64,000 nucleotides of DNA from Bacteroidetes bacterium RIFCSPLOWO2_12_FULL_35_15 (GCA_001769385.1 MEPB01000049.1:62001-126000), one strand, 5' to 3'; positions 25,659 to 35,072 are shown, numbered from the stretch's first letter. Numbers and translations: made by a program. The notes: generated by a model not told the origin, from the sequence alone.

Positions 25659-27767
25659 ATGTACAGTTGGAATCAGGCTCCACTTATAAGATTAATAGTA
25701 CCTTTTCTTCTCGGGATCATTTTTGCAGTATATTTTCCTGTTCAATTTGAGATGGGGATATACATCATTGGTTCGTTGTCTTTTATTATACTGTGTATTA
25801 TTTTAATTCCTAAACTAAATTTTCCCTATCGCAATTCATTATGGTTCGGGTTGCTGATAAATATTATTTTATTTTTATCGGCTTATCAACTCACAATTTT
25901 TAAAACCGAAAAATTTTCAAATAACTATTTCTCGAATTTTACTGATTCTACTGAATTTGTTTTTGCAAGACTCAATGAACCATATATTGAAAAAAATAAA
26001 TCGCTCAAAGTTGTTTTAGAGATACTTGCAGTAAAACAAGGTGAAAAGTGGGAGAGGAGTTGTGGTAAAGCAATGGTGTATTTTAAAAAAGATTCTCATT
26101 CTTTACATTTATCTTACGGTGATGAGTTAGTTCTAAAAACTGATTTTAACGAAATTCCTCTTCCTCAAAATCCGGGAGAATTCAACTACAAACGATTTTT
26201 AGCTTTTCATAATGTGTTTCATCAGGCCTATATTAAAAATGGCGAATGGGTTGCAAGCGGTCATAATAGCGGAAATATTATTCTTAAAAATTCAATTTAT
26301 TTACGCGACATTTTATTGAATGTATTTATTACCAATCATATTCAAAAAGACGAATTTGCCGTTGGGGCAGCGCTATTGTTAGGTTATGTAGATAAACTGG
26401 ATGCAGATATTATTGCTTCTTATTCAAGCACAGGCGCCTTGCATGTATTATCAGTATCAGGATTACATGTGGCAATTGTATATATTGTTTTTAATTGGTT
26501 GCTTTTTTTCCTGGATAAAATAAAATATGGAAAAATTATAAAAGCAATAACACTTTTACTCCTGCTCTGGTTTTATGCTGCGCTAACAGGTTTGTCTCCT
26601 TCTGTTTTACGTTCAGCAGCAATGTTCAGTTTTATAATTTTTGCAAAAACTTTTAATCGACATACCAATATTTACAATACATTGGCTGCTTCCGCTTTCT
26701 TTTTATTGATCATAAATCCTTATTTGATAATGGATGTAGGGTTTCAATTGTCTTACCTGGCAGTAATCGGAATTGTTTACATTCAACCAAAAATTTACGC
26801 TTGGTTCGAAGTCGAAAATTGGCTGCTCGATCAAATCTGGACCATCACATCCGTTTCCATCTCTGCACAAATAGCGACTTTCCCTTTGGGATTACATTAT
26901 TTTCATCAGTTTCCTAATTATTTTTTATTATCAAATTTTATTGTCATTCCGGTGTCAACAGTGATAATTTATCTTGGACTTTCAATTTTTGCTTTTGCAA
27001 AAATTGCTATGCTGGTAAAATATTTGGCTATCGCTTTTTCCTGGGCAGTGTGGATTTTAAACTCATCGGTTGAATTAATTGAAAAATGGCCATATGCTTT
27101 ATTGAAGGATATTTCAATCTCCGTTTTCGAAACATGGTTAATGTATGGATTGATTATATTGTTTCTTTATTATTTTACAAAACGACAGTATAACTATATT
27201 TTAGTTGCTTTGTGTTTTGCAATAATTATTCTATTCTCTCAAATAGCAGAGCAACATGAGCAATTCAGCCAAAAGAAAATAATTATTTATAATATTCCAA
27301 AAACCAGTGCAATTGATTTTATTAGCTCTAAGAATAACGTATTTCTTACTGATTCTGTATTTGCGAAAAATGAAAAGGGGCTACTTTTTCGGGTAAGGCA
27401 TAATTGGTGGGATCTGGGGCTTACAAATTCAACAATTATTTCTAAAGAGATAAAAACAAATATTCTTACTATTAAAGATCAGTTCATACAATTTTTTGAT
27501 AAACGCATGGCAATTGTAAATAGTCAGCAAGTAATTAAGAACTATTCTTTCTCCTCCCTACAAACCATCAATGTTGATTACCTGATTGTGTCAATGAATC
27601 CTCAACTAAAAATGGAAGATATATTGAAAGTTTATCATGCCGGTAAAATTATTTTTGATTCTTCAAATGCTCCATATCGTGTAAGAAAATGGAAGGAAGA
27701 GTGCGAAAAACTAAAACTAAATTATTATTCAGTAATGGATTCAGGAGCATTTGTTATTGATATATGA
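25659..27767 (+). CDS. comEC: ComEC/Rec2-type competence membrane protein
   Basis: 702 residues. N-terminal spans and a DUF4131-like soluble domain (about 1-215, including GDELVLKTDFNEIPLPQNPGEFNYKRF) are followed by the multi-span competence domain (about 230-510) with STGALHVLSVSGLHVAIVY and LTGLSPSVLRSAAMFSFIIF. Family members form the inner-membrane channel for single-stranded DNA uptake. The C-terminal region (about 530-702) corresponds in place to the metallo-beta-lactamase domain of other ComEC proteins but contains no HxHxDH motif. Confidence 0.9.
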   Translation: MYSWNQAPLIRLIVPFLLGIIFAVYFPVQFEMGIYIIGSLSFIILCIILIPKLNFPYRNSLWFGLLINIILFLSAYQLTIFKTEKFSNNYFSNFTDSTEFVFARLNEPYIEKNKSLKVVLEILAVKQGEKWERSCGKAMVYFKKDSHSLHLSYGDELVLKTDFNEIPLPQNPGEFNYKRFLAFHNVFHQAYIKNGEWVASGHNSGNIILKNSIYLRDILLNVFITNHIQKDEFAVGAALLLGYVDKLDADIIASYSSTGALHVLSVSGLHVAIVYIVFNWLLFFLDKIKYGKIIKAITLLLLLWFYAALTGLSPSVLRSAAMFSFIIFAKTFNRHTNIYNTLAASAFFLLIINPYLIMDVGFQLSYLAVIGIVYIQPKIYAWFEVENWLLDQIWTITSVSISAQIATFPLGLHYFHQFPNYFLLSNFIVIPVSTVIIYLGLSIFAFAKIAMLVKYLAIAFSWAVWILNSSVELIEKWPYALLKDISISVFETWLMYGLIILFLYYFTKRQYNYILVALCFAIIILFSQIAEQHEQFSQKKIIIYNIPKTSAIDFISSKNNVFLTDSVFAKNEKGLLFRVRHNWWDLGLTNSTIISKEIKTNILTIKDQFIQFFDKRMAIVNSQQVIKNYSFSSLQTINVDYLIVSMNPQLKMEDILKVYHAGKIIFDSSNAPYRVRKWKEECEKLKLNYYSVMDSGAFVIDI

Positions 27768-27787
27768 TTCATATTGAAAATCATTAA

Positions 27788-27795
27788 TACCTTTG
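27788..27795 (+). promoter_or_regulatory. -7 element (TACCTTTG) immediately before the DUF2027-Smr gene
   Basis: Matches TAnnTTTG and ends 5 bp before the ATG at 27800. With the usual spacing, transcription would begin at or next to the start codon, so the mRNA could be leaderless. Confidence 0.45.
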
Positions 27796-27799
27796 TATT

Positions 27800-28843
27800 A
27801 TGAATTTTAAAATCGGAGACAAAGTCAGGTTCCTTAACGAAAAAGGTGAAGGAGAAGTCAGTAAAATCATAAATAAAACTACTGTTGGTATTACTATTGA
27901 AGAGGGGTTTGAAATACCATTTCTTGTTTCTGATCTGATCCTGATTGATACAGGGATCCAGGAAGAAACAAAAGCCACATTGAATAAAAAATCAATTTCA
28001 CTTTCAACTTCAATACCTTCCGAAATAAAGATAAAAAGTACGACTGATAACCCCGAAGAGGATGGGATCTATATTGCTTTTTCTCCTGAAAAAGTAAAAG
28101 ACATCGCTCATTCTGATTTTAATGTTTGGCTGATCAATCATACTACTTATAAAATTCTATTTTCCTATTCAATTTTACAAAATGGAAATTATACTACTAT
28201 CGAATCTGGCGAATTGGCACCTTTGGGGTCGATGTTGATTGAAACTATTGACAGAAAAGTACTGGATGAGTATTCAGTTTTTAAGATCGATGCGATTTAT
28301 TTTAATGAGGAAGAGCATGAATATCAATTGCCAATAAGTGAAGTAATTAAACTTAAACCTATAAAATTATACAAGGACAATGCTTTTGTTGAAAATAGCT
28401 TCATTTCTGAAAAGGCTTTAATTATTAATGTTTCCAGGTTATATGATTTTGAAGCAGAAAATGAACCTGCGCCAAAAGCAGATCTGTCAAAAATATTATT
28501 TCAAAAACAAAACTATTCGGGTGCTCCTAAAAAATCAAAGCCCCATTCAAATAATAATCCTGCAAACGAATTAGAAATTGATCTTCACATCGAAGAATTA
28601 TTGGATAATTATTCAGGAATGAGTAATGCGGAAATTATTCAGATCCAGTTAAAACATTTCCAAAAATTTTTAGATAAAGCCATTAACGGGCATTATCGGA
28701 AACTTGTTGTTATTCATGGAGTAGGGAATGGGAGATTAAAACAAGAAGTTCGAACAATTCTTTCTTCATATAACAATTTACGTTTTTATGATGGTTCTTA
28801 TTCAAAATATGGATTTGGAGCAACAGAGGTAATTATTAGTTAA
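27800..28843 (+). CDS. DUF2027 protein with C-terminal Smr domain
   Basis: 347 residues. N-terminal small beta domain (about 1-50: KIGDKVRFLNEKGEGEVSKI), central DUF2027 beta domain (about 85-215: EDGIYIAFSPEKVKDIAHSD), a linker, and a C-terminal Smr domain (about 262-347) with LEIDLHIEELL, a long helix, VVIHGVGNGRLKQEVR and YDGSYSKYGFGATEVII. Smr domains bind or nick branched DNA or cleave RNA; the LDxHxxx and HGxGxGxLK motifs are kept (here IDLHIEE). The overall family is typical of Bacteroidota and its role is not established. Confidence 0.9.
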   Translation: MNFKIGDKVRFLNEKGEGEVSKIINKTTVGITIEEGFEIPFLVSDLILIDTGIQEETKATLNKKSISLSTSIPSEIKIKSTTDNPEEDGIYIAFSPEKVKDIAHSDFNVWLINHTTYKILFSYSILQNGNYTTIESGELAPLGSMLIETIDRKVLDEYSVFKIDAIYFNEEEHEYQLPISEVIKLKPIKLYKDNAFVENSFISEKALIINVSRLYDFEAENEPAPKADLSKILFQKQNYSGAPKKSKPHSNNNPANELEIDLHIEELLDNYSGMSNAEIIQIQLKHFQKFLDKAINGHYRKLVVIHGVGNGRLKQEVRTILSSYNNLRFYDGSYSKYGFGATEVIIS

Positions 28844-28917
28844 TTCAATTAGCTATATTTAAGCTACATCAATCTTTCATAAAAAATCCTAATAACCAAT
28901 TACCAACAAAAATTAAT

Positions 28918-28925
28918 TAACTTTG
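28918..28925 (+). promoter_or_regulatory. -7 element (TAACTTTG) of rnpB
   Basis: Matches TAnnTTTG exactly and lies 5 bp before the first paired base of the RNase P RNA, the expected spacing to the start of transcription. Confidence 0.75.
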
Positions 28926-28929
28926 CATC

Positions 28930-29275
28930 GCAGGCCGTTCTATCGCTGCTCTATGAAAATAGGGGAGAGGAAAGTCCGGGCAACACAGAGCATCCCACTT
29001 CCTAACTGGAAGGCTTCATAGCAGTATGAATACAGATAGTGCCACAGAGAAATACAGCCCTACAGCAATGTAAGGTGATGGTGAAAACGTGAGGTAAGAG
29101 CTCACGGAAATAATTGGTGACAGTTATTTCGGGTAAACCTTGGGAGTTGAAAGACCAAATAAACCGAAGCGTGAGAGCTGCTCGCTCTATTCGGAGGGTA
29201 GGTTGCTTGAGTTTTGCAGCGATGCAAGATCTAGATAAATGATAGAACTCGACAGAACCCGGCTTATAGGCCTGC
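28930..29275 (+). ncRNA. rnpB: RNase P RNA (bacterial class A type)
   Basis: Catalytic RNA of RNase P, which matures tRNA 5' ends. The ends pair: gcaggcc (28930-28936) with ggcctgc (29269-29275). Universally conserved cores are present: gaggaaagtccgggc near the 5' end, cacagagaaataca and ggtaagagctcac in the middle, and agaacccggcttat near the 3' end. The T-run directly after 29275 serves as terminator and abuts the stop codon of the convergent FKBP gene. Confidence 0.95.
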
Positions 29276-29280
29276 TTTTT

Positions 29281-30843
29281 TTATTTCTGAAGTATTTTTT
29301 TTATTTCAAGTAATTCAACGTCAAAATAAAGGACTGTTTTTTCTGGAATGCCGGCATCAGGTATTCCTTTTTCTCCATATGCTAAGGAGTAAGGAATTAT
29401 TAATTTGCGCCCTTCGCCTAAGCACATTCCTTTCAGACCTTCATCAAAACCTTTTATTACTTTTCCTTTTCCTAAAACAAATTCTAAATTTTTATGGCTT
29501 TCTCTGGATGAGTCAAAAATTTTTCGTATCCCCAAAGAGTCTATTACATAGCCTGTGTATGCAACTGATATATTGCTTCCTGTATCAATTGGGATTCCGC
29601 TTCCTTTTCTCACTTGAATATATTTTAAGCCCGAAGTGCTTTTTACAGTGTCTAAGCCCGATACATCAAAAAATGGATAGGGTTGTGTTTTCATAATATG
29701 AACATCATAAATCAATGCTTTATTTGGTGGAATAATTCCCTTCCCTCTATTTCCAAATGCTAGTTTTGCAGGAACATAAATAATTGCTTTTTCTCCATTT
29801 GTTAAATAGGTTAAACCTTCGCCAAGACCAGGAAATAAACCTTGTGATCCGGGACGAAGAACAGCAGATTCTCCACGTTCAATAGATTTATCAAAAATGA
29901 TTGGATGGTTCAGTGAATCAATAAAATACCCGATATAGTCAAATAATACAACATCCTCAGAACTAATTCTTTTTCCTTCTTGTTTTAAAACAGGTAAGAT
30001 TTTTATTCCGTTTTTTCCAAAAATGGTATCATTGTTTATTGGATGAAAGAATGGATTATCTGAATTTAATAATTCAATATCAAAATAAACAGTAGAATTT
30101 CCTGGAATAATACCAGAATCTTCTTTGCCAAAACCAAGGTTCGGAGGAATAACAAAAGTAGCTTTTTCGCCAACTTTCATGGTTCCTATTCCTTCATCTA
30201 AGCCTTTTACCATTCGCCCGGTTCCTAGTTGAAAAATAGCAAATGTGCTGTTGGTGAGTGAAGATTGAAAAACACGTTTATATCCTTTTTTATTTAATAC
30301 ATAGCCTGTAAACTGCATGGTAACTTCATTATATGGCTTTGCGATTTCACCTTTGCCCGGACTGATTAAAATTTTCTTTAAGCCGCTTGGAAAAAAAACA
30401 GTATCCTTTCCAACTAAATTGTAGAATGCTTGTTCTATTTTTACAACTTTTACTGCCAGTAATAATGTGGTGTTAGCAGGTATGCTGCCTATTTTTTTTT
30501 CACCATAAGCCAATGATGGCGGTATACGAAATTGTGCACTATCTCCTACTGATAATAGTGATATTCCTTCTTCCCATCCTTTTAATACTTCTTCCTGTCC
30601 TAAAATAAATGTATATGGTTTCCCTGAACTTAAATTACTGTCAAATACACTGTCGGGATTAATTCGTGTTGTAAAATTAACATGGATACGGTAACCTTTT
30701 TTTGTTTTCTCACCAGTGCCTTTTTTAATAATAGAGTATTCTAATCCACTTGGAGTTTTTTTATAATTTATTTTCTGAGATTGAGCAAATAGGTTCGTAG
30801 CACAAAATATCACTAATGTAAAGAGTTTAAATCTTGTTTTCAT
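29281..30843 (-). CDS. Exported protein with four FKBP-type peptidyl-prolyl isomerase domains
   Basis: 520 residues: a signal peptide (about 1-20, ending LFAQ) then four FKBP-like domains at roughly 28-135, 148-258, 275-385 and 400-515. Each has the core pattern of a glycine-rich flap and a VLKGWEEGISLLSVGD / MVKGLDEGIGTMKVGE / LFPGLGEGLTYLTNGE / VIKGFDEGLKGMCLGE segment, followed by PPSLAYG-type loops (PSLAYGEK, PNLGFGKE, AKLAFGNR, YSLAYGEK). Domains 1, 2 and 4 keep most aromatic pocket residues; domain 3 looks the most divergent. It could be a periplasmic isomerase/chaperone. It lies 77 bp behind the usher-like gene on the same strand, so it may assist that system. Confidence 0.9.
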   Translation of the reverse strand: MKTRFKLFTLVIFCATNLFAQSQKINYKKTPSGLEYSIIKKGTGEKTKKGYRIHVNFTTRINPDSVFDSNLSSGKPYTFILGQEEVLKGWEEGISLLSVGDSAQFRIPPSLAYGEKKIGSIPANTTLLLAVKVVKIEQAFYNLVGKDTVFFPSGLKKILISPGKGEIAKPYNEVTMQFTGYVLNKKGYKRVFQSSLTNSTFAIFQLGTGRMVKGLDEGIGTMKVGEKATFVIPPNLGFGKEDSGIIPGNSTVYFDIELLNSDNPFFHPINNDTIFGKNGIKILPVLKQEGKRISSEDVVLFDYIGYFIDSLNHPIIFDKSIERGESAVLRPGSQGLFPGLGEGLTYLTNGEKAIIYVPAKLAFGNRGKGIIPPNKALIYDVHIMKTQPYPFFDVSGLDTVKSTSGLKYIQVRKGSGIPIDTGSNISVAYTGYVIDSLGIRKIFDSSRESHKNLEFVLGKGKVIKGFDEGLKGMCLGEGRKLIIPYSLAYGEKGIPDAGIPEKTVLYFDVELLEIKKILQK

Positions 30844-30920
30844 TCTGACAATAATTTTTTTATTTTTTTGCCAATAAAAGAATATTGGTAATTGAGAGTT
30901 TTCAATATCGGTTTGAGAAA

Positions 30921-33900
30921 TTATTTTACAGGAATAATACCTTCTTTAGTGAAACTGATTACAATAGCATCTTTGATACCTCTGCTAAGTAATTCCTTTT
31001 GGACACTCTGAGCTTGTTCTAAAGATTGGTATCCGCTAAGAAAACATGTTATTGTGCCGGTTTTTTTATCTTTATAGGATTCAATCTTAATGCCGGTACT
31101 CAATGCATGAGCAATTACATTTTTTGGTAACCCCGATTTATTAGCTAATATCTGAACCCCAAATAGTTTTTTATCTGCATAGTTTAAAAGGGTGGTTTCA
31201 TTTATTTTGCTTCTTTCAATTTTAGTAATATCTTGGTTTGTAAGCTTAGTGTTGAGAACTAACTTACCTAATAAAATATCAATAAAGGTATCCAATTCGG
31301 TCTTAACCGGACTGTTTAAACCTTGGCCTTCCGAAATTACCTTTCCATCCGGTCCAAATTTTTTATTAACTACTTTTCGTTTTTTCTCAATGATATAAAA
31401 AGTGTGATAATAACTTTCAACACCATCTGATAATTCAATCGGAATATCATTTTGAGTTAATTCAAAACTAGCTCCTAATATTTTTTCATCAAATTTTAAG
31501 ATGTATTTTCCATAGGGTACATAAAATTTAAAATTTCCACGATTATCTGTAACACTGGTTACTACTTTACCAAGGCTATCTATTAAAAATATTTTTATTC
31601 TGGAAATATCTATTTTCTCGGTAATATCGCTACTAAATTTTTCCCTGTCAATTTGTACATTACCCAATATTTGAACTCCTTTTGAAAAAGGAAGGTAAAT
31701 AACAGCAGGTCCGCAAACATCCATGCTATCCGGTACAACAGCAAACCATGCACCAATATCCACCAAGGGCAAAACCTGTAAGCTGTATTTCCCAAGTCCA
31801 ATATTAATGAAACTTGCTTCTCCCTTTTCATTACTGAGTACTTCAAACTCATTCATGCGAATTACAATATTTTCCAAAGGAATTTCATCCGCATCAAATT
31901 TTTTATTCCCATTAATATCCAGAAAAACTTTGAAGTTAGCATTACAAAATAATTTTTTTCTGAATTTTTTTGGAATAGGGATTCCAAAGTCTTTTTTTAT
32001 ACCTACACCCAACTGTAAGTTTTTACTTTTATTCTTCTTGTCGCTTGATTCCAAATAAAAATTATTGCTTGCTCCAGGCAGATAAGTGTATTTATAACTT
32101 TCTGAAATATTGTAGTTTAAGGCAGCATTAATATTAAAGCTCCAACCTCCATTGGTGAAATAAAATAGCTGAGTAAATAAACCCATACTATGTCGATTGC
32201 TTACATTGGTATAATTATAATTAACAGTGTTTTCCCAAATGAAATGCTTGTTTTTAAATTGGTACTGATTACTTATCGACCCTGAAATAGCTTGCGGATA
32301 CCTCTTTTGCTGCGTAAGTATATATACTAAATTGCCCAATCCTTGTGGACCATAAAAATAGCGTAAATATAAGTTCCAGGTTCGATAACTCAAAAACGAA
32401 TTAGTTTGGGCTGTAAAAAAAGTACCCAATTCAGGATAATTTAACAATTTATTATATCCTCCTTTTACAAAAAATCCCATTCTGAAATTTTCATCCATGT
32501 TGAATGTGTTTACAGACAATTGAAGTCCGGAGCTTAATAGTTCTTCAGCAAAATAATTGGAATAATTGAGATAAATGCCGGGAGTGTAATTTACTTTTGT
32601 TTTTGGAGGTAATGCAAAAGTTAATACATTATTAAACATTATGTTATTTTGTGCAAAGGCGGGGATTGTATAAATATTATAATTATCCGTTAATCGTATT
32701 TCCAGATTATTTTTAAAATGATAAGAGTTTGTTAATGCAATACCTATATCTTTTGTACTATTATTTACTAATTGTCCTGCTGTAAAACCGCTGGTTCCTT
32801 CCCTATAGGTGAAATTAAGACCTGAATTTCCTTTCCCTTTCAAATAATTTGCATTATAGTATAACGAAAAATAATTTCTGTTGGAAATTGTATTAAAAGA
32901 ATTGACTAAAGTGTATTGCCCCAGTACTCCTAAATTATGATTTTTATTTACCCGGTAACTTAAATTGGCATTAAAGCCATTTGAAAAAATGCCGGTAATA
33001 TAATTAGTTCTGTCATAACCGATTCCTGCCCTTAGTGCATTAAATTTAACTGCATAAGCTGCCCCGAGTGAGGTACTTTGATTGTTCAGGAAACTTAGTC
33101 CATTTCTTAAAAAGTATGCTCCTACTGTATGATGGGGTGTAATGCGGTATCCTGCTGCAATTCCTTTTCCATTTGATATTCCTCTGAGGTTGTCGAAATT
33201 TAAACCTATTCCGCTACCGACAGAAACAAAACCTTTTTCATGATAATAACTGATAACGCCATTTGATCCACTAATAATTCTGTTGGTATATTTGTAATAA
33301 GTGAAACCTGTTTGTAAAGAATAATCGAGGCGGGATTTTTTATCTAAAATATAATTTCCATAAAATATAACATTCATAATAGGTTGTTGCCCTAGAATAT
33401 TATTAATACTTGCAATCATGGTAACAGGAATAACTGAACTACCATATGGATTAATACGGGTAGCATCATGAAGTTTTACAAAATCCATGCTGTTTGCCAG
33501 TTTTACAAAATCTACTTTTTTATTTCTGCTTCCTCCTTTTCCTTTTGTGACACCAACTTCTGACGCTTTTAAAAAAAGACCATAATGTTTTTCTTGCTCC
33601 ATAAAATCGGGCATATAACCATAGGTATCGATTCGCTTAACATTACGCTGTGGTTTTTGAATTTGTACGCTAAAAGGAACCAAAGTATCGGAAAACGGAG
33701 GTAAGGTAAATTCCATATAATTTTTCTTCAAAAATTTTCCGGTGGTGTCAGAAACAATAAAATCTTTTCCAATTTTATTCATGGATAAGATTACTTGTTG
33801 TTCCTCATCTCCATCATTTGATAAATTAATTTGAAAGGGAGCAGTACTTTCATGATTTAAAAAATAAATTCGGGGTCTGGGTAATATATGCATCTGCCAA

Positions 33901-34364
33901 TTGCTTATTTTTGGGTGACCGGCTAAAAAGCTTGCAATAGCCATTTGTCGGCCTTCTTCAGTGGCAATAAAAACCGTAATATCATATTTAGTTCCACCTT
34001 TTGCTGCTTTGTTGTTAGTAACTAACCTTATCGGAACAAATAGGGAGTCACTTGGAGCAAGGGTGTATTTTTTTTCTGTCTTGTTTAAGGTTCGCCAACC
34101 ACCGGGCAAACTCATATTGATGGTAAAAGTGTATTCTTTTACGTTGTTATTTTTTACTTTTAAAACATTACTGATTACAGCCATTTCTTCATATTCAACA
34201 TCTGGGAAAAGAAATTCTGCAGTTAATGCTTTTTTAGAACTGGCAAGAGAAGTAGCAGTTTGTGAATAACTGGGGAAAGTCAACTGAAAACCAAACAAAA
34301 CCAAAAGAATAAATTTGGTTTGAAAAGAAAATTGCAGATGTCTGTTATTCGTTCGTATTATCAT
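30921..34364 (-). CDS. Usher-like outer-membrane protein with C-terminal SPOR domain
   Basis: 1147 residues. Signal peptide (about 1-35); periplasmic beta-domain region (about 45-245) with VISNVLKVKNNNVKEYTFTI and SLFVPIRLVTNNKAAKGGT; a long barrel-like region (about 290-790) of alternating strands (LDYSLQTGFTYYKYTN, LRAGIGYDRTNYITGIF, NLSYRVNKNHNLGVLGQYTL); a small Ig-like domain with an SdrD/usher-type DINGNKKFDADEIPLENI start (about 807-866); a second one (about 905-985); and a SPOR domain (about 1065-1147; FGVQILANKSG to QSVQKELLSRG). The barrel flanked by small beta domains, and tight coupling to a subunit gene (TAAATG), suggest a chaperone-usher-type secretion pore. It is not a recognisable FimD/PapC, so the role is inferred. 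Confidence 0.72.
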   Translation of the reverse strand: MIIRTNNRHLQFSFQTKFILLVLFGFQLTFPSYSQTATSLASSKKALTAEFLFPDVEYEEMAVISNVLKVKNNNVKEYTFTINMSLPGGWRTLNKTEKKYTLAPSDSLFVPIRLVTNNKAAKGGTKYDITVFIATEEGRQMAIASFLAGHPKISNWQMHILPRPRIYFLNHESTAPFQINLSNDGDEEQQVILSMNKIGKDFIVSDTTGKFLKKNYMEFTLPPFSDTLVPFSVQIQKPQRNVKRIDTYGYMPDFMEQEKHYGLFLKASEVGVTKGKGGSRNKKVDFVKLANSMDFVKLHDATRINPYGSSVIPVTMIASINNILGQQPIMNVIFYGNYILDKKSRLDYSLQTGFTYYKYTNRIISGSNGVISYYHEKGFVSVGSGIGLNFDNLRGISNGKGIAAGYRITPHHTVGAYFLRNGLSFLNNQSTSLGAAYAVKFNALRAGIGYDRTNYITGIFSNGFNANLSYRVNKNHNLGVLGQYTLVNSFNTISNRNYFSLYYNANYLKGKGNSGLNFTYREGTSGFTAGQLVNNSTKDIGIALTNSYHFKNNLEIRLTDNYNIYTIPAFAQNNIMFNNVLTFALPPKTKVNYTPGIYLNYSNYFAEELLSSGLQLSVNTFNMDENFRMGFFVKGGYNKLLNYPELGTFFTAQTNSFLSYRTWNLYLRYFYGPQGLGNLVYILTQQKRYPQAISGSISNQYQFKNKHFIWENTVNYNYTNVSNRHSMGLFTQLFYFTNGGWSFNINAALNYNISESYKYTYLPGASNNFYLESSDKKNKSKNLQLGVGIKKDFGIPIPKKFRKKLFCNANFKVFLDINGNKKFDADEIPLENIVIRMNEFEVLSNEKGEASFINIGLGKYSLQVLPLVDIGAWFAVVPDSMDVCGPAVIYLPFSKGVQILGNVQIDREKFSSDITEKIDISRIKIFLIDSLGKVVTSVTDNRGNFKFYVPYGKYILKFDEKILGASFELTQNDIPIELSDGVESYYHTFYIIEKKRKVVNKKFGPDGKVISEGQGLNSPVKTELDTFIDILLGKLVLNTKLTNQDITKIERSKINETTLLNYADKKLFGVQILANKSGLPKNVIAHALSTGIKIESYKDKKTGTITCFLSGYQSLEQAQSVQKELLSRGIKDAIVISFTKEGIIPVK

Positions 34365-35018
34365 TTACATTTCTTGTAAACAAAATTTTATATGTAATTC
34401 ATATCGTCCGGGACGATAAATGAAACCTAATATTGGATCATAAGGTTTTAAGCGGTAATCAATTGTAAAGCTAAATTCATTATAATTTGTTAAAGAACTT
34501 CCTGCTCCATTGGTTTGCAATGCAGGATTACACGTTCCGGCAGGTGTCAGAAGAAAAGGATCGTTAATAATATCAATTACACTGCCTGTTAATGGTGCAA
34601 ATTGTTGCCATAATCCGCTATTTATAGGAGTGTTACAAACATTACTTACCCGAAGTTCCAAAAGATCTAAAGCTGGAGTAACGCCAACACCAGCACCTCC
34701 ATAGGGTACCATGGTTTCCCAGTCAGTAGCAACTCCCCAGGCATTATTTGAAACAATCATGCTTAATTTCCATTTGCAGGGTTGCGCAGGGATGGTAATA
34801 ACTTTTAAGCGAATAATACTTGAACCATTAAGCGTAATGCCTCCTTTATATTCGCTAAAAGAATCGAAAATTAATTCGATTCGGTCAGGAGTTGTTAAAA
34901 CGATGTCGCTAAGTGCTTGATCACAGTTATTTGTAGGTGGCATACCACACTGGGAATAGCCACAATCTATAAATAAAGCAAAAAATAAGAAAATGAGTAT
35001 AAAACGGGAACTCCTCAT
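34365..35018 (-). CDS. Exported minor subunit candidate of the usher locus
   Basis: 217 residues with a signal peptide (about 1-23). It is paralogous to the next upstream gene: RIELIFDSFSEYKGGITLNG corresponds to NIDFVFDQISEYVGGITQYG there, the middle has WETMVPYGGAG, and the end has FTIDYRLKPYDP and RPGRYELHIKFCLQEM. The mature protein begins with a short Cys-containing segment (QCGMPPTNNCDQAL) instead of the strand-like leader of the major subunit. It ends flush with the usher-like start codon. I infer a tip or adaptor subunit; no known fimbrial family is recognised by eye. Confidence 0.68.
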   Translation of the reverse strand: MRSSRFILIFLFFALFIDCGYSQCGMPPTNNCDQALSDIVLTTPDRIELIFDSFSEYKGGITLNGSSIIRLKVITIPAQPCKWKLSMIVSNNAWGVATDWETMVPYGGAGVGVTPALDLLELRVSNVCNTPINSGLWQQFAPLTGSVIDIINDPFLLTPAGTCNPALQTNGAGSSLTNYNEFSFTIDYRLKPYDPILGFIYRPGRYELHIKFCLQEM

Positions 35019-35030
35019 AGTTAAATAATA

Positions 35031-35063
35031 AAAAGAAAAAGGAGGATTCCTCCTTTTTCTTTT
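35031..35063 (-). terminator. Strong hairpin between major and minor subunit genes
   Basis: A perfect inverted repeat with 16-base arms (35031-35046 and 35048-35063): an A-rich outer part, a GGAGG/CCTCC core and a T-rich outer part. It has the form of a bidirectional intrinsic terminator and lies 10 bp after the major subunit stop codon and 13 bp before the minor subunit start, suggesting partial termination inside the operon. Confidence 0.8.
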
Positions 35064-35072
35064 AAAAAAAAT

